Shown: one piece after another, positions 10,749-23,961 of the stretch
Layout: every line of letters begins with the position of its first letter
Position numbering within the stretch: position 1 is the first letter of the stretch
Origin: Porites lobata
Lineage: Eukaryota; Cnidaria; Anthozoa; Scleractinia; Poritidae
Length of the DNA: 64,000 bases
Assembly (NCBI GenBank): GCA_942486035.1
Contig: CALNXK010000073.1
Span: 638,501-702,500, forward strand
Direction of reading: 5' to 3'
Notes under the pieces: generated by a model
Seen by the model: the letters and a program-made list of their open reading frames with translations, nothing else
Told to the model about the DNA's origin: nothing
Database searches by the model: none
Position numbers and translations under genes: made by a program

Positions 10749-13700
10749 CTTATCTAAAGAAAAGAAAAACATCAGATTCACTAACGTTGATGGCAGCAAT
10801 GCAAATGTTTTGGAACAAAAGAAAGTTTTTACATGCGAAAAGGTTCAAATTCCATAGGATAAGTTTGATGCACCAACATGGCCTTCGTTTCATCAGTTAG
10901 AGACACCACCATGGTGGATATGACGTCACGCGGAAACGCTCCTACGCGTGGATTCTGTAACACTCTCTGACTCATGCTGACTTGCGTGAATTTTAAAAAT
11001 TTTATCCTATGTGGTTTCTCGCTTGGTAGGACGGAAGTGGGTATAGGTGGCGTTTTGCTGGCCTTTTTAACGCCTTTGACGACGGTCAATGTCGTACAAG
11101 CCTTCTCTCAGACGTCCCCCATTCAGCCGATTAGCCGATGGCGAGGTTTGTGGAAAGGCTATGCCATTTTGAGGAAATGCGATTTTAATGTCATTGTCAT
11201 TGTCATTATCATTATTTTGGACTTGGGGTTCCTTTTTCTTTTTTCTCGATTCCTGTCTGTGATGCGACTTTGACCTTGCAAGTGCTTGCGCGTGCTTCTT
11301 AGAATAGTTTCCTATTACGTAACCGGAACCCAAGACCAAAAACTCCCTGATGAATCAAAGATTGATAACTGTTTCTGTGGGAAACTTAAGATGCAGCTGG
11401 GGAGTCGGTGCGACCTTTTTTGTCAGCGAAGTGGAAGAGGAGAGAAATTTTTACCCGAAAATAGGCTAAAATATATAGATGAGGCCTTGTAGGTTAAGCT
11501 ACTAAATTTTTCACTCAAGCCGAACGTACTGCTCATGCTTTTGGATATTCCTACAAATGTAAAGATGTCCCTCTTTGAACCAACAACGGAGAGATTGCTC
11601 CTTTGACTTAAAAATCAATTTTTTGTGAGTGTGGAACCGAAAAAGAAAAGAACTGAACAAAAGTTTCGTAATCTTCGCGGCCCTTGCTGAAGTCACAGAA
11701 TTTGCCGGTGGAACTGAACGGTATTACTCTGACTTTAATAGTTCAGAACAGCAAATTTATTCCAATTTTAGTTACACGCATAGCTTTGGCTGCACACCCA
11801 AGAAAGTTTACAAAGGTAAACTTCTACCCAACTAGAGGCAGGAAATCTCAGACCTGGACGCTGAATAAAGGTTTTCAATTTTGAGAAAAAAAAACTTTTT
11901 GTTTTGTTTTTGCCTTATATAAAGAGAATCATTTCACCTGATTAGCATCAAGGGAAGCTACCGGAGAACACATTTAATACCGGCTTATTAGCGTCAAATT
12001 TTCCTCACAATATCTAGGCATATTCAAGGAAAAAAGTTATGAGATTTAAGGCAACCGCCCAGAAATTCTTGTATGGATCTTTTGACATCTAGTCCCAACT
12101 CACTGTGTATACTTGAAGAAATTTGCACTAGTTAGAAGGACTTGTGTGTTGATATCAGCCGGCTTAAAAGGTTAAGACATCTTACTTGACAGACTCTCAA
12201 AGGATTTATTTTGAGTTCTTATTTTTGACAATTCCCCGGACAGTTAAAGCTTCTTTCAGTTTTAGTGGCTAACAGTGTTGCGAGAGGCGAATCGAGAAAA
12301 TCGATCATGAAGTCAATGCTGATACTTCCTGTTTCTTCTCGTACGTCTTGCGGTTTTTAAACATTATTGCTGTCCCTAATTTGACAGTGCATGTCTAAAC
12401 GCGGTCTTCCAGTAAAGATCATCATGCCCTTTAACATCCCTTTAGTCAGCACAAAATTATCTGAATTTTACTGTTCTTCTATTTGCCTGAGTCCACAAGC
12501 ATCTTACTCGATTCATTTTGTTTAAAAAACGTGTCATGAATCAGTTGCTTATTGCTGATCGCGTTAGTAATTGATTAAAGGTAGCTCATAAAATATTTTT
12601 CTTTTCACAATTTCCAAGCGATTTCATTCGATCCATTACTGCTGCCTTTTTGTCACGGCTTTCGGTTTGAGTGTTACTTGTAAACTAAGGGCGAGAGACT
12701 TCTTCGCGATTTTCTGGCAAATAGGTGCTCTTGCTGGCTGCGGAATGAACTCGGAAATCCCTATACTATACTCGGAATCATTCTTCTTCCAGAGCTTACG
12801 CTTATTTGCTAGGTGAAGGACGTGCAGCATAGTGATGAACTATCAGGCACCAATTTCCTCAACTTGGAGATAACTCAAGCCTGACTTTCACGAACTAACC
12901 TGCGAGTTGTCGTGGTTAGACTCCGCCCGAAGTGTTCTCTTGTATGAAAGAATCCAGGTAAAGATTTAAACGGTAAACTGATAATTTGGTTTCCACGTTC
13001 TGTGCAGACTTTTCGGCAACCAGTAATAAGCTGTCACAAGGAGGGGTTTTTGAAGGATTTTATTGGGGATTACAGAACAAGTGATTGAGAGTGGAAACTC
13101 CCAGTTGACGTCATAGTGAGGAAAAGCTTGTCTGTAATAGAAGGTCCTGCGATGAAAAAATGGTCTTAAGTTTCATATTGCCTCACTTTTTTCTGTCTGG
13201 AGGTGAAACTTCGTTTTATGAAGAGTTTCTACAGCATTCTACTGTATAATGTGCCAATACACTGATGATTTATATCTATATTTAGCTGGTGTTCTATGTA
13301 AGGTAAAAGGAAGTAGCCGTTTAATAAATGATGACAACTTTGTCACACGTGGTAGTCTTAATCACGAGTTTCAGAAACCTGAGAAATAATGTGCTTAACT
13401 TTCCTGTAACTCTCAGACGTGTGTCATGAATAGTCTAGTAATCTGTCTTGGCCTTGGGGGCTAAGAGACCACGGGAAACATTCTATTCAATGTAGGGTCC
13501 ACGATTTCTGTAATAAATAAATTTGAAATGTTGAGGAAACTTCAGATCTGTCCAAGAACTAATGGGATCCCTGGCGCTTAGTTGTCTTTGTTTAGCAGTG
13601 TTTTCCATAGCTCTTTGTCGACGAAAAACTACTTGTTTCCTGGTGCTTACATTAGAACTGTCAGAATTGCGAAAGCTGGCCGGGAATTATAAGTCCTTAA

Positions 13701-14635
13701 CACCACTCTTTCCGACACGTAGGGTAAAAATACTTCCGTTTGAACGAGATAAAGCCATTTTCTGGACAGCAATTAATCCAAATGGGTTACTAGGCCTTCA
13801 CAAACGTTTTTTGTGACCTGGTAAATAATTTTGCCTCCGTCCCTGAAACAAATTTTATTCATATCTGTACCATTGCCTTTTGGTTTGGTTCTTCAAAACA
13901 ACATTTTGTTAAAACAGCCAAAATGTGCATATGACGTGATGAAATGAACAGGCCTTTTTTATTGTTTTTTTTTTTCTCATTATAAGTAATCCGTGTTTAA
14001 TATCGCTATTATCATTTACGTCACATCCCATCTCACGTAGTCCTATCGACGGTCATGAATTCAATAAATTAATGTTGCAGCTACATGTACTGGTAAAATG
14101 TCGCGAAATACTGAATAAAACTGACTTAGTTTTGCATTAGTTCTTTCTCTCTAGTTTTCTCCACTGAGGACTGAAATATTAACTAAAAAATATGGAAGAC
14201 TGGAACCGTGATGAAAATGAACCTTTATATGCCTCTACGGGGAGTTCCGAGCTGACTTAAGCCAAGAGGCAACCTACAGTAAAGATTTTAAGAGTGTCTC
14301 ACCAAAATGTTGGTTGTAAAACATAAATCATCCTTCACCATCGTTTGCAATGACATCCGATCATTCAGTAGGCAAAAAATACAAATTGATCGCATTTACT
14401 GCTGTGACAACTGACATGATTCCCGAAGTTGTTAAGAGCGTTGAAATGGCTTAATTAACAGTTGGTATAAAGTACAATGAATTGACCACAGTATGTATGA
14501 AATGACGTTTCTTTCACGGCGGGACATCTCACAGAAGTCGTTTATTCCGACCTATAGTTATAAATCTAAGGCGCTTAACGATTAAACACGATTGATGTTG
14601 ATCACAGTTGAAATCTTTATTGTGGATTGTAGGGA

Positions 14636-14690
14636 AAAAAAAAAAAAGAAAAGAAAGAGAGGAAGAAAGAAAGAAAGAGAAAAAGCCTCA
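14636..14690 (+). repeat. Purine-rich simple repeat
   Basis: A run made only of A and G with (GAAA)n character. It creates spurious lysine/arginine-rich frames on the plus strand. Confidence 0.85.
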
Positions 14691-14761
14691 AAGCTCGCAA
14701 AAAATAGAACCGGCGTTGATTGCTTGTCTTTTGGTAATATAGAAAAGGAGCTGGCACGTAC

Positions 14762-14972
14762 GCCCGGGGGGGGGGGGGGCACTTTAGGAATTTCTGGGTG
14801 GGGATGTGCCGCTGGGACCCTGGAACCCTTAACCTATACCAGAGCTAGTTCAGCTGAATTTTGCTACCCTATACTAGAGTAAACTCCCCAAATCCCCTCT
14901 ATCCTAGAGTAGCTGTGTACCTAGTCTAGATAAAATCTTCAACCAACTGATCAGTTTCCTGAAAAATGATAC

Positions 14973-15011
<39 letters not shown>

Positions 15012-15051
15012 CCTAGAGTAAACTGCTTGAAAACCATACCCTTCACAGCGA

Positions 15052-15094
<43 letters not shown>

Positions 15095-15102
15095 TCCCCC
15101 CG
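14762..15102. mobile_element. hAT-type MITE with G/C homopolymer tips
   Basis: The flanks are an exact 8-base duplication, GCACGTAC, at 14754-14761 and 15103-15110. The ends are GCCCGGGGGG... and ...CCCCCCGG. The interior is built from repeated CCTATCCTAGAGTAAACT-like phrases (near 14868, 14900, 15005). Eight-base target duplications are typical of the hAT superfamily. There is no coding capacity. Confidence 0.75.
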
Positions 15103-15267
15103 GCACGTACAGTTGGCTCTCAAGGCGTCCCTGAGTCGAGCTCTAAAACGATAAGCATATGATTGCCAGGAAGTATTTCCTAAAGGGCACAAGATTCAGT
15201 CAATTAGGTTTCCTTTACGAATATCAACCTTAAAGAGTTCTGTCCAAGGTACATTAGCAAACCGAGG

Positions 15268-15478
15268 GGGAGGGGGGGGGGGATTATATATTTGACAGAA
15301 AAATTGAGCGGGGAGACACTGCCCCTTACTGCTTTTTCTACCCTTTCATATACTTCAACAAATAAAACCCATATATCCTTTCATGATATACTTGAAGCCT
15401 GGAAAAGGTACCCCTTTCGGGCGGAGCCTCCCTGTATAGGCCATTATGGTGAGTACAACCCCCCTCTCCCGGGCCACC
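15268..15478. mobile_element. Miniature element, GGCGGAGCCTCC family
   Basis: G-rich left tip, C-rich right tip, and the phrase AAAGGTACCCCTTTCGGGCG followed by GAGCCTCC, shared with the copies at 23604-23961 and 55776-56170. The 90-codon open frame over it is a translation of the repeat. Borders approximate. Confidence 0.55.
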
Positions 15479-17836
15479 AGAAGGAATTCGTTGGAGTGAT
15501 CACACGGATATTACGCCCCGAAAAGGCGTTGACACTTTGGGTTGATACTTCTTTTTCCCAATAGCACGTAGTGAAATACTGCTTTTAATAAATGTTTAGT
15601 TTAAATGTTGCCTCCGTCTCTCTCACTCTCTCTTTTCTTTTCCAAGAAAGGAATTCCATCATCAAACGTCAGCTTACAGGCTGTCCCAAGGCTAGCTAAG
15701 CCATTTATTTCGAGCGCCAACCGCACGTACTATGCTTCAACAAGTTTAAATGCGCTCAGAATATTTTTTATGATTTTGTATTATTTAGAATTTAAAGAGC
15801 TAATGCGTCCGGCCTGAAACTGCCGACAACGCAGAAAATCGCACTCGTCTAGCACTAGAAAATGGAAATAAATATTCGAATTATATTTAGCTTGAAAGTC
15901 TAGATAAATCAAATGAAAAAGTGTTATCTCATGGAAAGGAATTATGTTAGAAATGTTTCAACATTTTGCCTTGAAGGCTCTTAATCTAACCATAATATTA
16001 TCCTGCAAGTGTGTACGATTTTAAAAATTAAGCTTGAGAGAAACTTCGTGAACCAACTTTCCTTGCCGGGTGTTGTACGCAAGAAACAGGTTTCATTCAT
16101 TATTCATGTCAATAAAACTGTAGGGAGTGATCAAATCCGGACGCAGCTTCTTTAGTAAACCCGCTGCACGTTTTTAATTTCCCCAATAACGCTAGCTTAG
16201 TATAATGTTACCTTCTTCAACTTGTTTTCCTTTGTTTTTCGGGAAGAAATAATCTAAAGTTTGCCTGTTGTTCAGTATTCGTCCTTTAGCCTAGGGAAAG
16301 TGAAGGAGACCCCAAGACGACGTGATGAAGTTACCTGTCCCCTTGTGCGAACATCAGCTTAAAAGTTAAGGTTGTTTACGTAGGAGGAAAACGATGATTT
16401 AGATATGACCGATATGACCAAAAAAAGACCATTTATTAATCTACGTGATATAATTGTCTAGTATCAATTACAAGCACTATGAACCGGCGGCACGCTGTCA
16501 TGTAACAGACGCATGGAAATCATATTTTGCGTTTATACTATTATTTTTTGAATCTATTTTTATTTTCCCATGACCGCACCCCACGAATGCTCAAAAACAC
16601 GTCTAAGGTCTAGTCAGAAATAGCATCTGTATTGGAGAACCCTTTTAGGAAATACCTACCCCAGCAGGGAGGCCAAAAATCATATCGTTTACAACGGCAC
16701 CTTCTGGCTTGAACGCTATGAAAATAAGTATAAAACACTGCTGAAACATAAGTGAGTCTATTAAGAAGTCCCTATCATTCTAGTCCGAGCAATAGGCTTG
16801 TCTAGAGGAAAAAGGTGGAAAAGTAAAGAAAGCGGCAAAAGAACAAATCGTCCCTCTGCCTTCACAAATCAGTGGTGTGTACTTGCGCCCATGGAACGCA
16901 CTAATCCCATTTTTGCAGTTATTTGTTATTATCTAAATTTAATTTTAGGAGACGACATTACGTAGTTAAAATGACAACCTTGGGAGAAAATATAGATATA
17001 AAACGGCATTTTAGGACCACATTGACCTGCATAAACAGGAGCCCATGGAACTCAAGGGCTCCTCAGTGGCATACACCTCAAAGCCTGGCCGATGCTATCG
17101 ACAGTCATCGTAAAAATTAAGTTTGTTTGATTAAAGTTTGATCAATGGAGGTTGCTTACTGACGTCCTAGTCTCTCTTTTGAAAACAGTGGCAGTACTCG
17201 GCACTCTGAAGTGCCGGAGGACAATCGAAACAGAGAAAAAAATGACCGATGTAGACCTGAACACCGTCATCGCAAAAGAAAGAGCTGCCATTCCAGCTGC
17301 TTCACTGAAAACTATTGGTACATTCTTCCCAAGTGTGACCCTCAAGTGTTCTTTCATTATTTTTCCCAAGAGAGCAAAAAACAGAACAGGTCTTACAGGT
17401 TTTCCGAAAGCACATTCCAGTTCAGGGCCAGAACAGCGGGTGATGATGACATCTTTGCAAATTTTGTTTGCTGCCTTTGTCAGCTCATGATAAGTGGCAC
17501 ATTTCACCTTTCGCTGTGTTAACTCTAAGCGGAAATTTAAACCATGTAAAATGTTGTTTTTCTGCGGCAAGCATCACGCAAAATGGCATTTTTTTCTTCA
17601 ATAAATAATATAAGTTGTTTCGCTTCTCCTATTTTGACCAGTTGCACGCTCTGTAATAGGGTGTGGGTGGGTGAGTGGGGATGTCGAGTCGAAGCTCCAA
17701 AATACCGCTAAGATTTTCAGCACGGTGAAACTGCAATCTTGGACCCCCCCCCCCTTCAAATCAAGGATAGGAAAATGGCATGTTTTGGCTTTCGCAGGGC
17801 TTCATCCTCGAATTTTTTTTTGGTAGGAGTGGCAAG

Positions 17837-17872
17837 AGGGGGGAGGGGAGGGGAGGGGAGGGGAAGGGGATG
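17837..17872 (+). repeat. G-run tract, G-quadruplex candidate
   Basis: Six or more runs of four or more G, separated by single A residues, on the plus strand. The spacing satisfies the usual G-quadruplex pattern. No gene within 1 kb is clear, so any function is unknown. Confidence 0.6.
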
Positions 17873-19171
17873 GGAATTTGTTGCTCCATGATCTTTTACC
17901 TAGCAGAGAAGGCGGCTGCTTTCTTGGAGTTGGGATCGCGCTGTTGCTTCATTTACCCGTGTTTTATAGGGTTCTGTTATGAATGATAATGAGTTTGCGA
18001 CAAAAGAAAATAAATTTATTACTAAGAATTAAATTGAACCGCATCTAGGGGTTTTCAGTAGGCCTTTACACCATCTCAGACGGGAAATTTTCTTAGCGTA
18101 TAAGAACCCCTTCACAGACCTGGAAGGTAAGAAATGCGACCCAATTTGTTCGAAAGTTACCCCATATTTCTATAAGTAGTCGGAATCCCAGTAATTTCTC
18201 TTTGTTTGTGCAAATTCCTGTCATTTTGGGCGTTTTCCTTTGACCAATCAGCAAGTACTGGCTACCAGGCTGGCGCAATGTTTGTTGGTGGAACATGGCG
18301 GGCATCTTGCGTGCGTTTATTTCTGATTTCCTTTGCTTTCCCTGGACAACAAAGAAGGAACTTCAACAGTTTTGGAGGTAAGAAACCTAATAATGTATTG
18401 ATTTTTATTTAGGTACAAAGAACAAAGTATAACATTCCTTTTTTTATTTGTTTGTTTCGTCATGTTTCGTGTATGAACACGATGTTATCTGATGATACTT
18501 TTCAGCTGTACTTTTAGAACACTTTATGTTCGTTTAAATATTAAATTCTCTATCCCTGGCACGCGTCTAAAAAGTGCGTGTTTAATTGAAAATCTTCAGT
18601 TCATAGCATTGTCCTTGCTGTACGAACTAGATAAATTATTTTCGGCAAATATTGCCTTTTCTATTAGTAACTAAATTCAGCATAATCATGTCACATTAAT
18701 ATTAAAACACTGTCAATGAAAACTTCCGGTTCGCCCCTTAGTCACTAAGCCAACTAAGTGATATGTTTAAATAATCAATTGTATTTGGACTTTCTTTGCG
18801 AAGAATGCTTTTGCATCTGAATAAGATGCCTTTTACCGGCCAGAGTGACCGGAGATAACATTTTGTTCGACTAAACGTTCATCTAGGTGTATGGTCCACT
18901 ATTCTTTTTCTTCCCTCATACTTGAGGCAATTCGTTCGTATAAATAAGTGTCACGAAATCAACTTTGTCACAGTCTGTTGTATGTGTTGCCAGTTCTTTC
19001 ATTCCATAGAACCTTTTGTCTTTTTAGCAAAGTCCTTTCATTATAAAGCTGTAAACTCTCTTAACATTGTTTCGCTGTAACAAAGCTATTATTTTTCAAT
19101 TGTGTGGTTGTTTGTGAAGAGGCAGTGGTAGTAAACACAGAAGAGGCTACATGTGTCAGGCAACACATTCG

Positions 19172-19777
19172 TCACGCGGCTACTGCTTCTTGAGAATAAA
19201 GGCTCTCAATGCTGCTACTAACGCTATGAATCTTGACGTATCTGGCTCCTTTATCAAATCTTTTCGTCATATTCCAGTTATTCTTTGTTTCTTTGCAAGA
19301 TATTACTAACAGCAGGAAAGACAAAATGCTTGTTGATGCAAAAAGACCTGCTAATATGACAAGATGAAAACGTGGGTAAATAGTTTGACATGTGACAGCA
19401 TTGACAGGAACTTTGCATTCCTTCCCATTGCATTCCTGCTTGCATTGCCTGGCGTTGCATGTGAATGAGCATGCACCAGAGAGACACTGCTGACTGCAGT
19501 AATCAACGTCACTTGTACACTCCATGTGGCAATTGTGGCATTTTTGATGACAAACACCAGATGAGCACGTGACAGTCTTGCATTCGGGGCCATGACAGGC
19601 TTGATTGCAGATTGCAAATTTCAAATCCCCATATACAGCGTCACATTTGCATGATGCATCAGCACAACGCTGGATGCAAGTATTCGAAACCAATGCATTG
19701 CATCTCTCATTTGTAGATGTTACAACTCTAGCTATCAGTAGAACTTCAGTGATGATTCCGATAACGAAACAATGCAT
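19172..19777 (-). CDS. Cysteine-rich single-pass surface protein, paralog 2
   Basis: Predicted 201 residues, same unnamed family. The start MHCFVIGIITEVLLIARVVTS is a signal peptide; an AG acceptor (CTCCGCAG) ends eight bases before the ATG, as in the other paralogs. The ectodomain has 20 cysteines in the family positions plus one before the membrane (VTC). An N-terminal CNALVSNTCIQRC block precedes the conserved core with CHQKCHNCHMECTSDVDYC and QQCLSGACSFTC. The helix is about FHLVILAGLFASTSILSFLL. The cytoplasmic tail of about 40 residues is basic, then Ser-rich (HSVSSSIESLYSQ), and unlike those of paralogs 1 and 3. The core is close to paralogs 1 and 3, while the tails are not alignable, which suggests the ectodomain is under the stronger constraint. 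Confidence 0.85.
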   Translation of the reverse strand: MHCFVIGIITEVLLIARVVTSTNERCNALVSNTCIQRCADASCKCDAVYGDLKFAICNQACHGPECKTVTCSSGVCHQKCHNCHMECTSDVDYCSQQCLSGACSFTCNARQCKQECNGKECKVPVNAVTCQTIYPRFHLVILAGLFASTSILSFLLLVISCKETKNNWNMTKRFDKGARYVKIHSVSSSIESLYSQEAVAA

Positions 19778-19899
19778 CTTTATTTCTGCGGAGATCAATA
19801 GAAATATGAATTAAATAACAATTCTCAAAACTGAGCTGGAATTTCCCGTTAAAATGCAATCAAATCAATTTAATGAAGAGCAAAAGAAGCTCATCAAGG

Positions 19900-20260
19900 T
19901 AACAGCAGCCAACCCAGAGACCACGTTTTTCCCCATGAGGACACTAGTGGGAGTAGTATGAAAAAGGAAAAAATCCCTAGGAAAACATCCCTAGGAAAAA
20001 CAGTATTAGATATATTGGTCCTGTTATATGGTCTAAACTAAGTACACACATTAAGAGTTCTGAAACACTTGCTTCTTTTAAGAACCAGGTGAAAAAGAGG
20101 ACATTGAGAACCTCCTAAGAACTGTCACCTGTGTAATTTTTAGAATTAAGAGGCAGGCAGGGTTTCCGAGTTTAGGTAGTTAGGTGTCCACAATTAGTTT
20201 ACACTGTGTGTAAGCTAGGCATTTTGACATGTCAATAAAGTCTGTATGTCCTATTTACAA
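19900..20260 (+). mobile_element. LINE 3' end fragment
   Basis: A plus-strand frame near 20015-20120 reads YIGPVIWSKLSTHIKSSETL and then ASFKNQVKKRTLRT before a stop. This is the typical last segment of a non-LTR retrotransposon ORF2 (GP.IWN.LP..IK...SL..FK..LK). A short 3' UTR with AATAAAG follows at about 20235. It is 5' truncated and inactive. Confidence 0.6.
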
Positions 20261-20542
20261 TTAATTCACTCTAAAAAAACTATTTCGTTAAAACACTATT
20301 TACAATTCCTTTCATTTAAAAAACACTTAGTTTTGATTAGAAAAAAAAATCATTTCATTAAACAAAAATTATTCAAATTAAGAACATTTCATTTCAATGA
20401 AAACAATTCATTTCGATTATAAAAAGAAGAAACTATTTTCAAGGTCAATTGCATTCTTACTAAGACAATCACTGGAAAAAAAATCATTAAAAAGGGGGAA
20501 AATTAAATAGCATTCACAATGTGTTAAGATATAAAGTCTTTA

Positions 20543-20585
20543 TGTTGTTATTATTATTATTATTATTATTTTATTATTATTGTTA
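20543..20585. repeat. (ATT)n microsatellite
   Basis: TTATTATT units with a single-base interruption. Confidence 0.85.
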
Positions 20586-23500
20586 TGATTATTCCACCAA
20601 GACGAGTAACATGTGCATATTATTTAGAGAACTGGCCTCATTACCCCAAATTTTCAGTCAGATAAGAAAATGGCAGAAAGTTGGAAGAACATCTCACAGA
20701 CTATTGTTTTAAACGCCCAAACTAGCTAATCCTGTTAGACTTTAGTGCGCACCCTCAGTTACCAATCTTTCCCCGCTTTCAGACCCACTTCCACAAGTTC
20801 TTACAGAGACCCATGCGGTATAAATCAAATGTAATCAGGATTTACTAGTTTTATGCTGGTTTCCAAGCTGACAGTTCCAAAAAAGGCAAAAGAACAAAAC
20901 AGAGCAACAACAACGAAAATCTGAATTAATGGGGGCACGTAGCGTCTGCCACTAACATTTTTATCAACATCTACCAAATTATTTTGTATCAGAGACACAA
21001 TTTTTATCAACGGTCACTCTACTAAATTATTTTTTATAGGAGAAAATAAAGAAGTTCTGTTAGTATCCAATATGTTCTTCTGTCCCTACGTCTGTCAGAC
21101 ATGTTCATGAACATTATGTTTCCCAGCCTTTTCAACGGCGTCGCTTCATTCATCTTGTTTTATTTTACAAGAAACTATAAGCTTAAAGACCTCGAGTTGC
21201 CATGTACGCCTTTGGATGAATGTACCCGAGATTTGAGCGTTTTTCTGAGACTGCCGGGTAAGGCTAGCTAGGAACTTAACACTTGCAAAAAAATTCTTTC
21301 AGAGGCAAATGACAAAAATTAAATGCTATTAAGTGGTAGCACTGATGTCGCTGAAAACTTGGTCTTGTAAAACTGTTTGACTGAAGTTTCCTCAGTTGAC
21401 ATTATTTTTTCTCTAACTCTGCGCACAATGGGCAACCAAGACACTATCATAACAAGTCTTTTATACCAACCTTAGCTTTGACTTGATAAAATGTTGGTTA
21501 AGAGTTTAGCTTCTTCTGCTAACAGCGTTCTAATTTATAACTGATCCGATGCGTGTATTTTGCGAATGGAGTAGTCAGAAATGGGCGTTGTGAAGTCCTT
21601 CCGATTTGACTGAGCTAACAAAAGTGATGATCTGACCTTTTTATACCGGGTTCGAAATGAGGATGTTTCAAACCGCAGACGAATTCCAGAAGGCACGTCC
21701 TCATTCGATCCCGAACGAGAGTTGAGCTTTACCGATATCGAATTCTGCGGGTTCTTAGGTTTGTAAAACTGTTCAATGAGCCTCTAAATAAAAATAACGC
21801 TGTAATTTGCGTTTCTGCAAAAATATTATCGACGCCTGGCGTTCATTTTTACACGTTGTTCTGAGACGCAAATGACATTAAAAAAAAAAAAAATGAAAAG
21901 AAATATAATACAAAATCGTATGTTATTACTAACGACCTAAATAGTTCTCGTGACTGATTCGAAAACAAAGCTATTTTTAATCTTGCGCAAACAACGGCTG
22001 GAAGTTCACTAATTGCATTAACAAAGTCACGTTTCAGGGTACAAAAAAAAAGTAAAAAGGAAAAATGCATTCACATTCTTCTACTATCTTTTCAAAATTA
22101 AAAACGGAATAAGTCTCCAGTAATTTCGAAGTTTTTTCGCGATCTCGTGAAGTATGTCTTGACCCAGTCTTGACACAAATAATACAAGCTAGTCTACTTT
22201 TTCTATAGTAGCCGGAAAAATCTAGCAAGTTATCGTTCTTTCTCTCATCAGCCGTTTCTTTGTGAGTATATCTTCGTTTTCTCCTTCCCGGCATCTATGG
22301 TTTTAGCTTATTTTGACCTTGAGGAATCTATCGTAGATACCTAACTCGTGAACCACGTGGGCGAGAAGATCGAACCTCAAGATTAAAGCAGCAGTGGAAA
22401 ACTGGTATCCTGTAGTTTTAGTTTGACCCTGCCCGGGCCTTGTTTTCTTTAAATAAACTAAGCAAAAATGTACTAAAATAGAAGGAATATACGCTCTCTG
22501 TAATGAATATGGGCAAACCTATAATGCTTTGGTCGAGTTAATCTCGTATTTCGTCGGTTTTACCTACGTATTTTGCAATGTACTGCTCAGTGACCACAAA
22601 GTTCATCAGAGTCGTTAATGTTTTAGTCGTTATCTTGTGCATCGAGATAAACAGACTTATACTTTCATGATTTAAAAGAACTTAGCATTTTTATACCCGT
22701 ACAATCGTACGGGATAGAAAAAATGCCAATATAATGTCGCAGACAGGAGTTAAACCAAATTAGTGAAGATCAACTCCGAGAGTTAGTCGAGGAAAATTTA
22801 GTTTCAGCTTGCAGTGTCACAAACAACTCGTGACCTGTGGAAACTAAGCACTTCCCAAAAGTTGATTTTGCGATTGACGTTTTGGGGCAATTTGATGCTT
22901 ATCTGCCCAATGAATTCGATAACTCGATCATCATTGTGTCTGGTGCGGCAGATTCAGCAGAATATTAGCTACTGGAATTTCTATGACACTTGCGACAAGA
23001 ATAATGACACGTATTTTTAATTCCGTGTCTTTCAACGCCTTAGTCTCTGTCTTACTTCCTTCATATTTAAGTGATTCATCTAGTATTTTCTCTTTGAACT
23101 TTTGAAAAACATGTTTAAGATAACGCCAAAAATTCTTAATTATTTTTTAGACAAGGAGGTTTGTTTTGCAGCTGCATGATCAAATTAATCCTCTCTTTCT
23201 AAATCTCATAAATGAGACTGAAATGGCTGGGCTTCTATTGGGGTTAAGCTGTTTGTGAAGTTTCTTGAAAGTGGTTTCAAGTGATATCCTGTTTTTCACT
23301 TTTTTCCCCTATCATGACGATATACATGCAAACCTTAACTGTTTGAAAAAGTAACCACGGAAACGAGCATTTTATGTGGGTTGGGCTAGTAAATGGAGAG
23401 GCCCCCTAGCTAGGGGGTATGTCATCTTTGTTTTTCTTCGTTTTTTAACCAAAGTATCCGGTAGTCCAAAGACTCCTAATAGGCCCTCAGTGGAGATCAT

Positions 23501-23603
23501 GACGGCTGAGGGCTTGGAGTTTCTTATAGCTCTTATGCTTATTTACGTCAAAAGAGCCAATTTCACCACCAGGCTTCTTTTGTGGACGAAATTCTTTGCA
23601 TTT

Positions 23604-23961
23604 CCTCCCCCCGGGGGGTGCTCAACAAAGTTTTATCCCCGGAGGCTCCGTCCCAAGGTCCAACCCCTTACTCTTTTATATACCATTTTTGACAGAAAAA
23701 GGTGCCCCTTTCGTATACCTTCCAAACAAAACAAGTGATACCCCTTAGTTCAGAACTTTGCATCCCTTGTGAAAGTCATCAAATGTTATTAGGGTGGGGG
23801 ATCACTTCAGTGAAGTTACATTCAAAGTGGGGCGGGGGGGGTCGGCTAAATTTCACCTTGTTTAGCCCCAAATCTTCTACCCCCCTCCTCCCAGGTGATA
23901 AATAATGACCGGTCCCTTATTCCATTATTGGGAGTACCCCTCCGGGGGGGGGAGGGGGGGG
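23604..23961. mobile_element. Miniature element with G/C homopolymer tips
   Basis: Begins CCTCCCCCCGGGGGG and ends in a long G run; GCATTT flanks both sides (23598-23603 and 23962-23967). The interior shares AACCCCTTACTCTTTTATAT, then ACCATTTTTGACAGAAAAAG and CCCCTTTCGTATACC, with 55776-56170 and more weakly with 15268-15478. Confidence 0.6.

Larger units (their letters stand above)
10749..19171. other. Intergenic between paralogs 1 and 2
   Basis: No confident coding exon. It holds a (TGTCAT)n-type run near 11190-11215, a purine run near 14636-14690, a hAT-type MITE (14762-15102), another miniature element (15268-15478) and a G-rich tract (17837-17872). Upstream non-coding exons of paralog 1 should lie above 10753 but cannot be located by eye. 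Opposing frames of 142 and 103-112 codons at 17142-17570 remain unresolved and have no recognisable domain. Confidence 0.5.

Noticed and set aside
13562..13816. 84-codon frame with a signal-like start
   Set aside because: The hydrophobic start is short, no cysteine pattern or domain follows, and it is within the range expected by chance.
15292..15564. 90-codon plus-strand frame
   Set aside because: It overlaps a miniature element that recurs at 23.6 and 55.8 kb; no protein features.
19278..19617. Alternative minus-strand frames of 69 and 88 codons
   Set aside because: They are shifted-frame shadows of paralog 2, whose own frame has signal peptide, cysteine core and helix.
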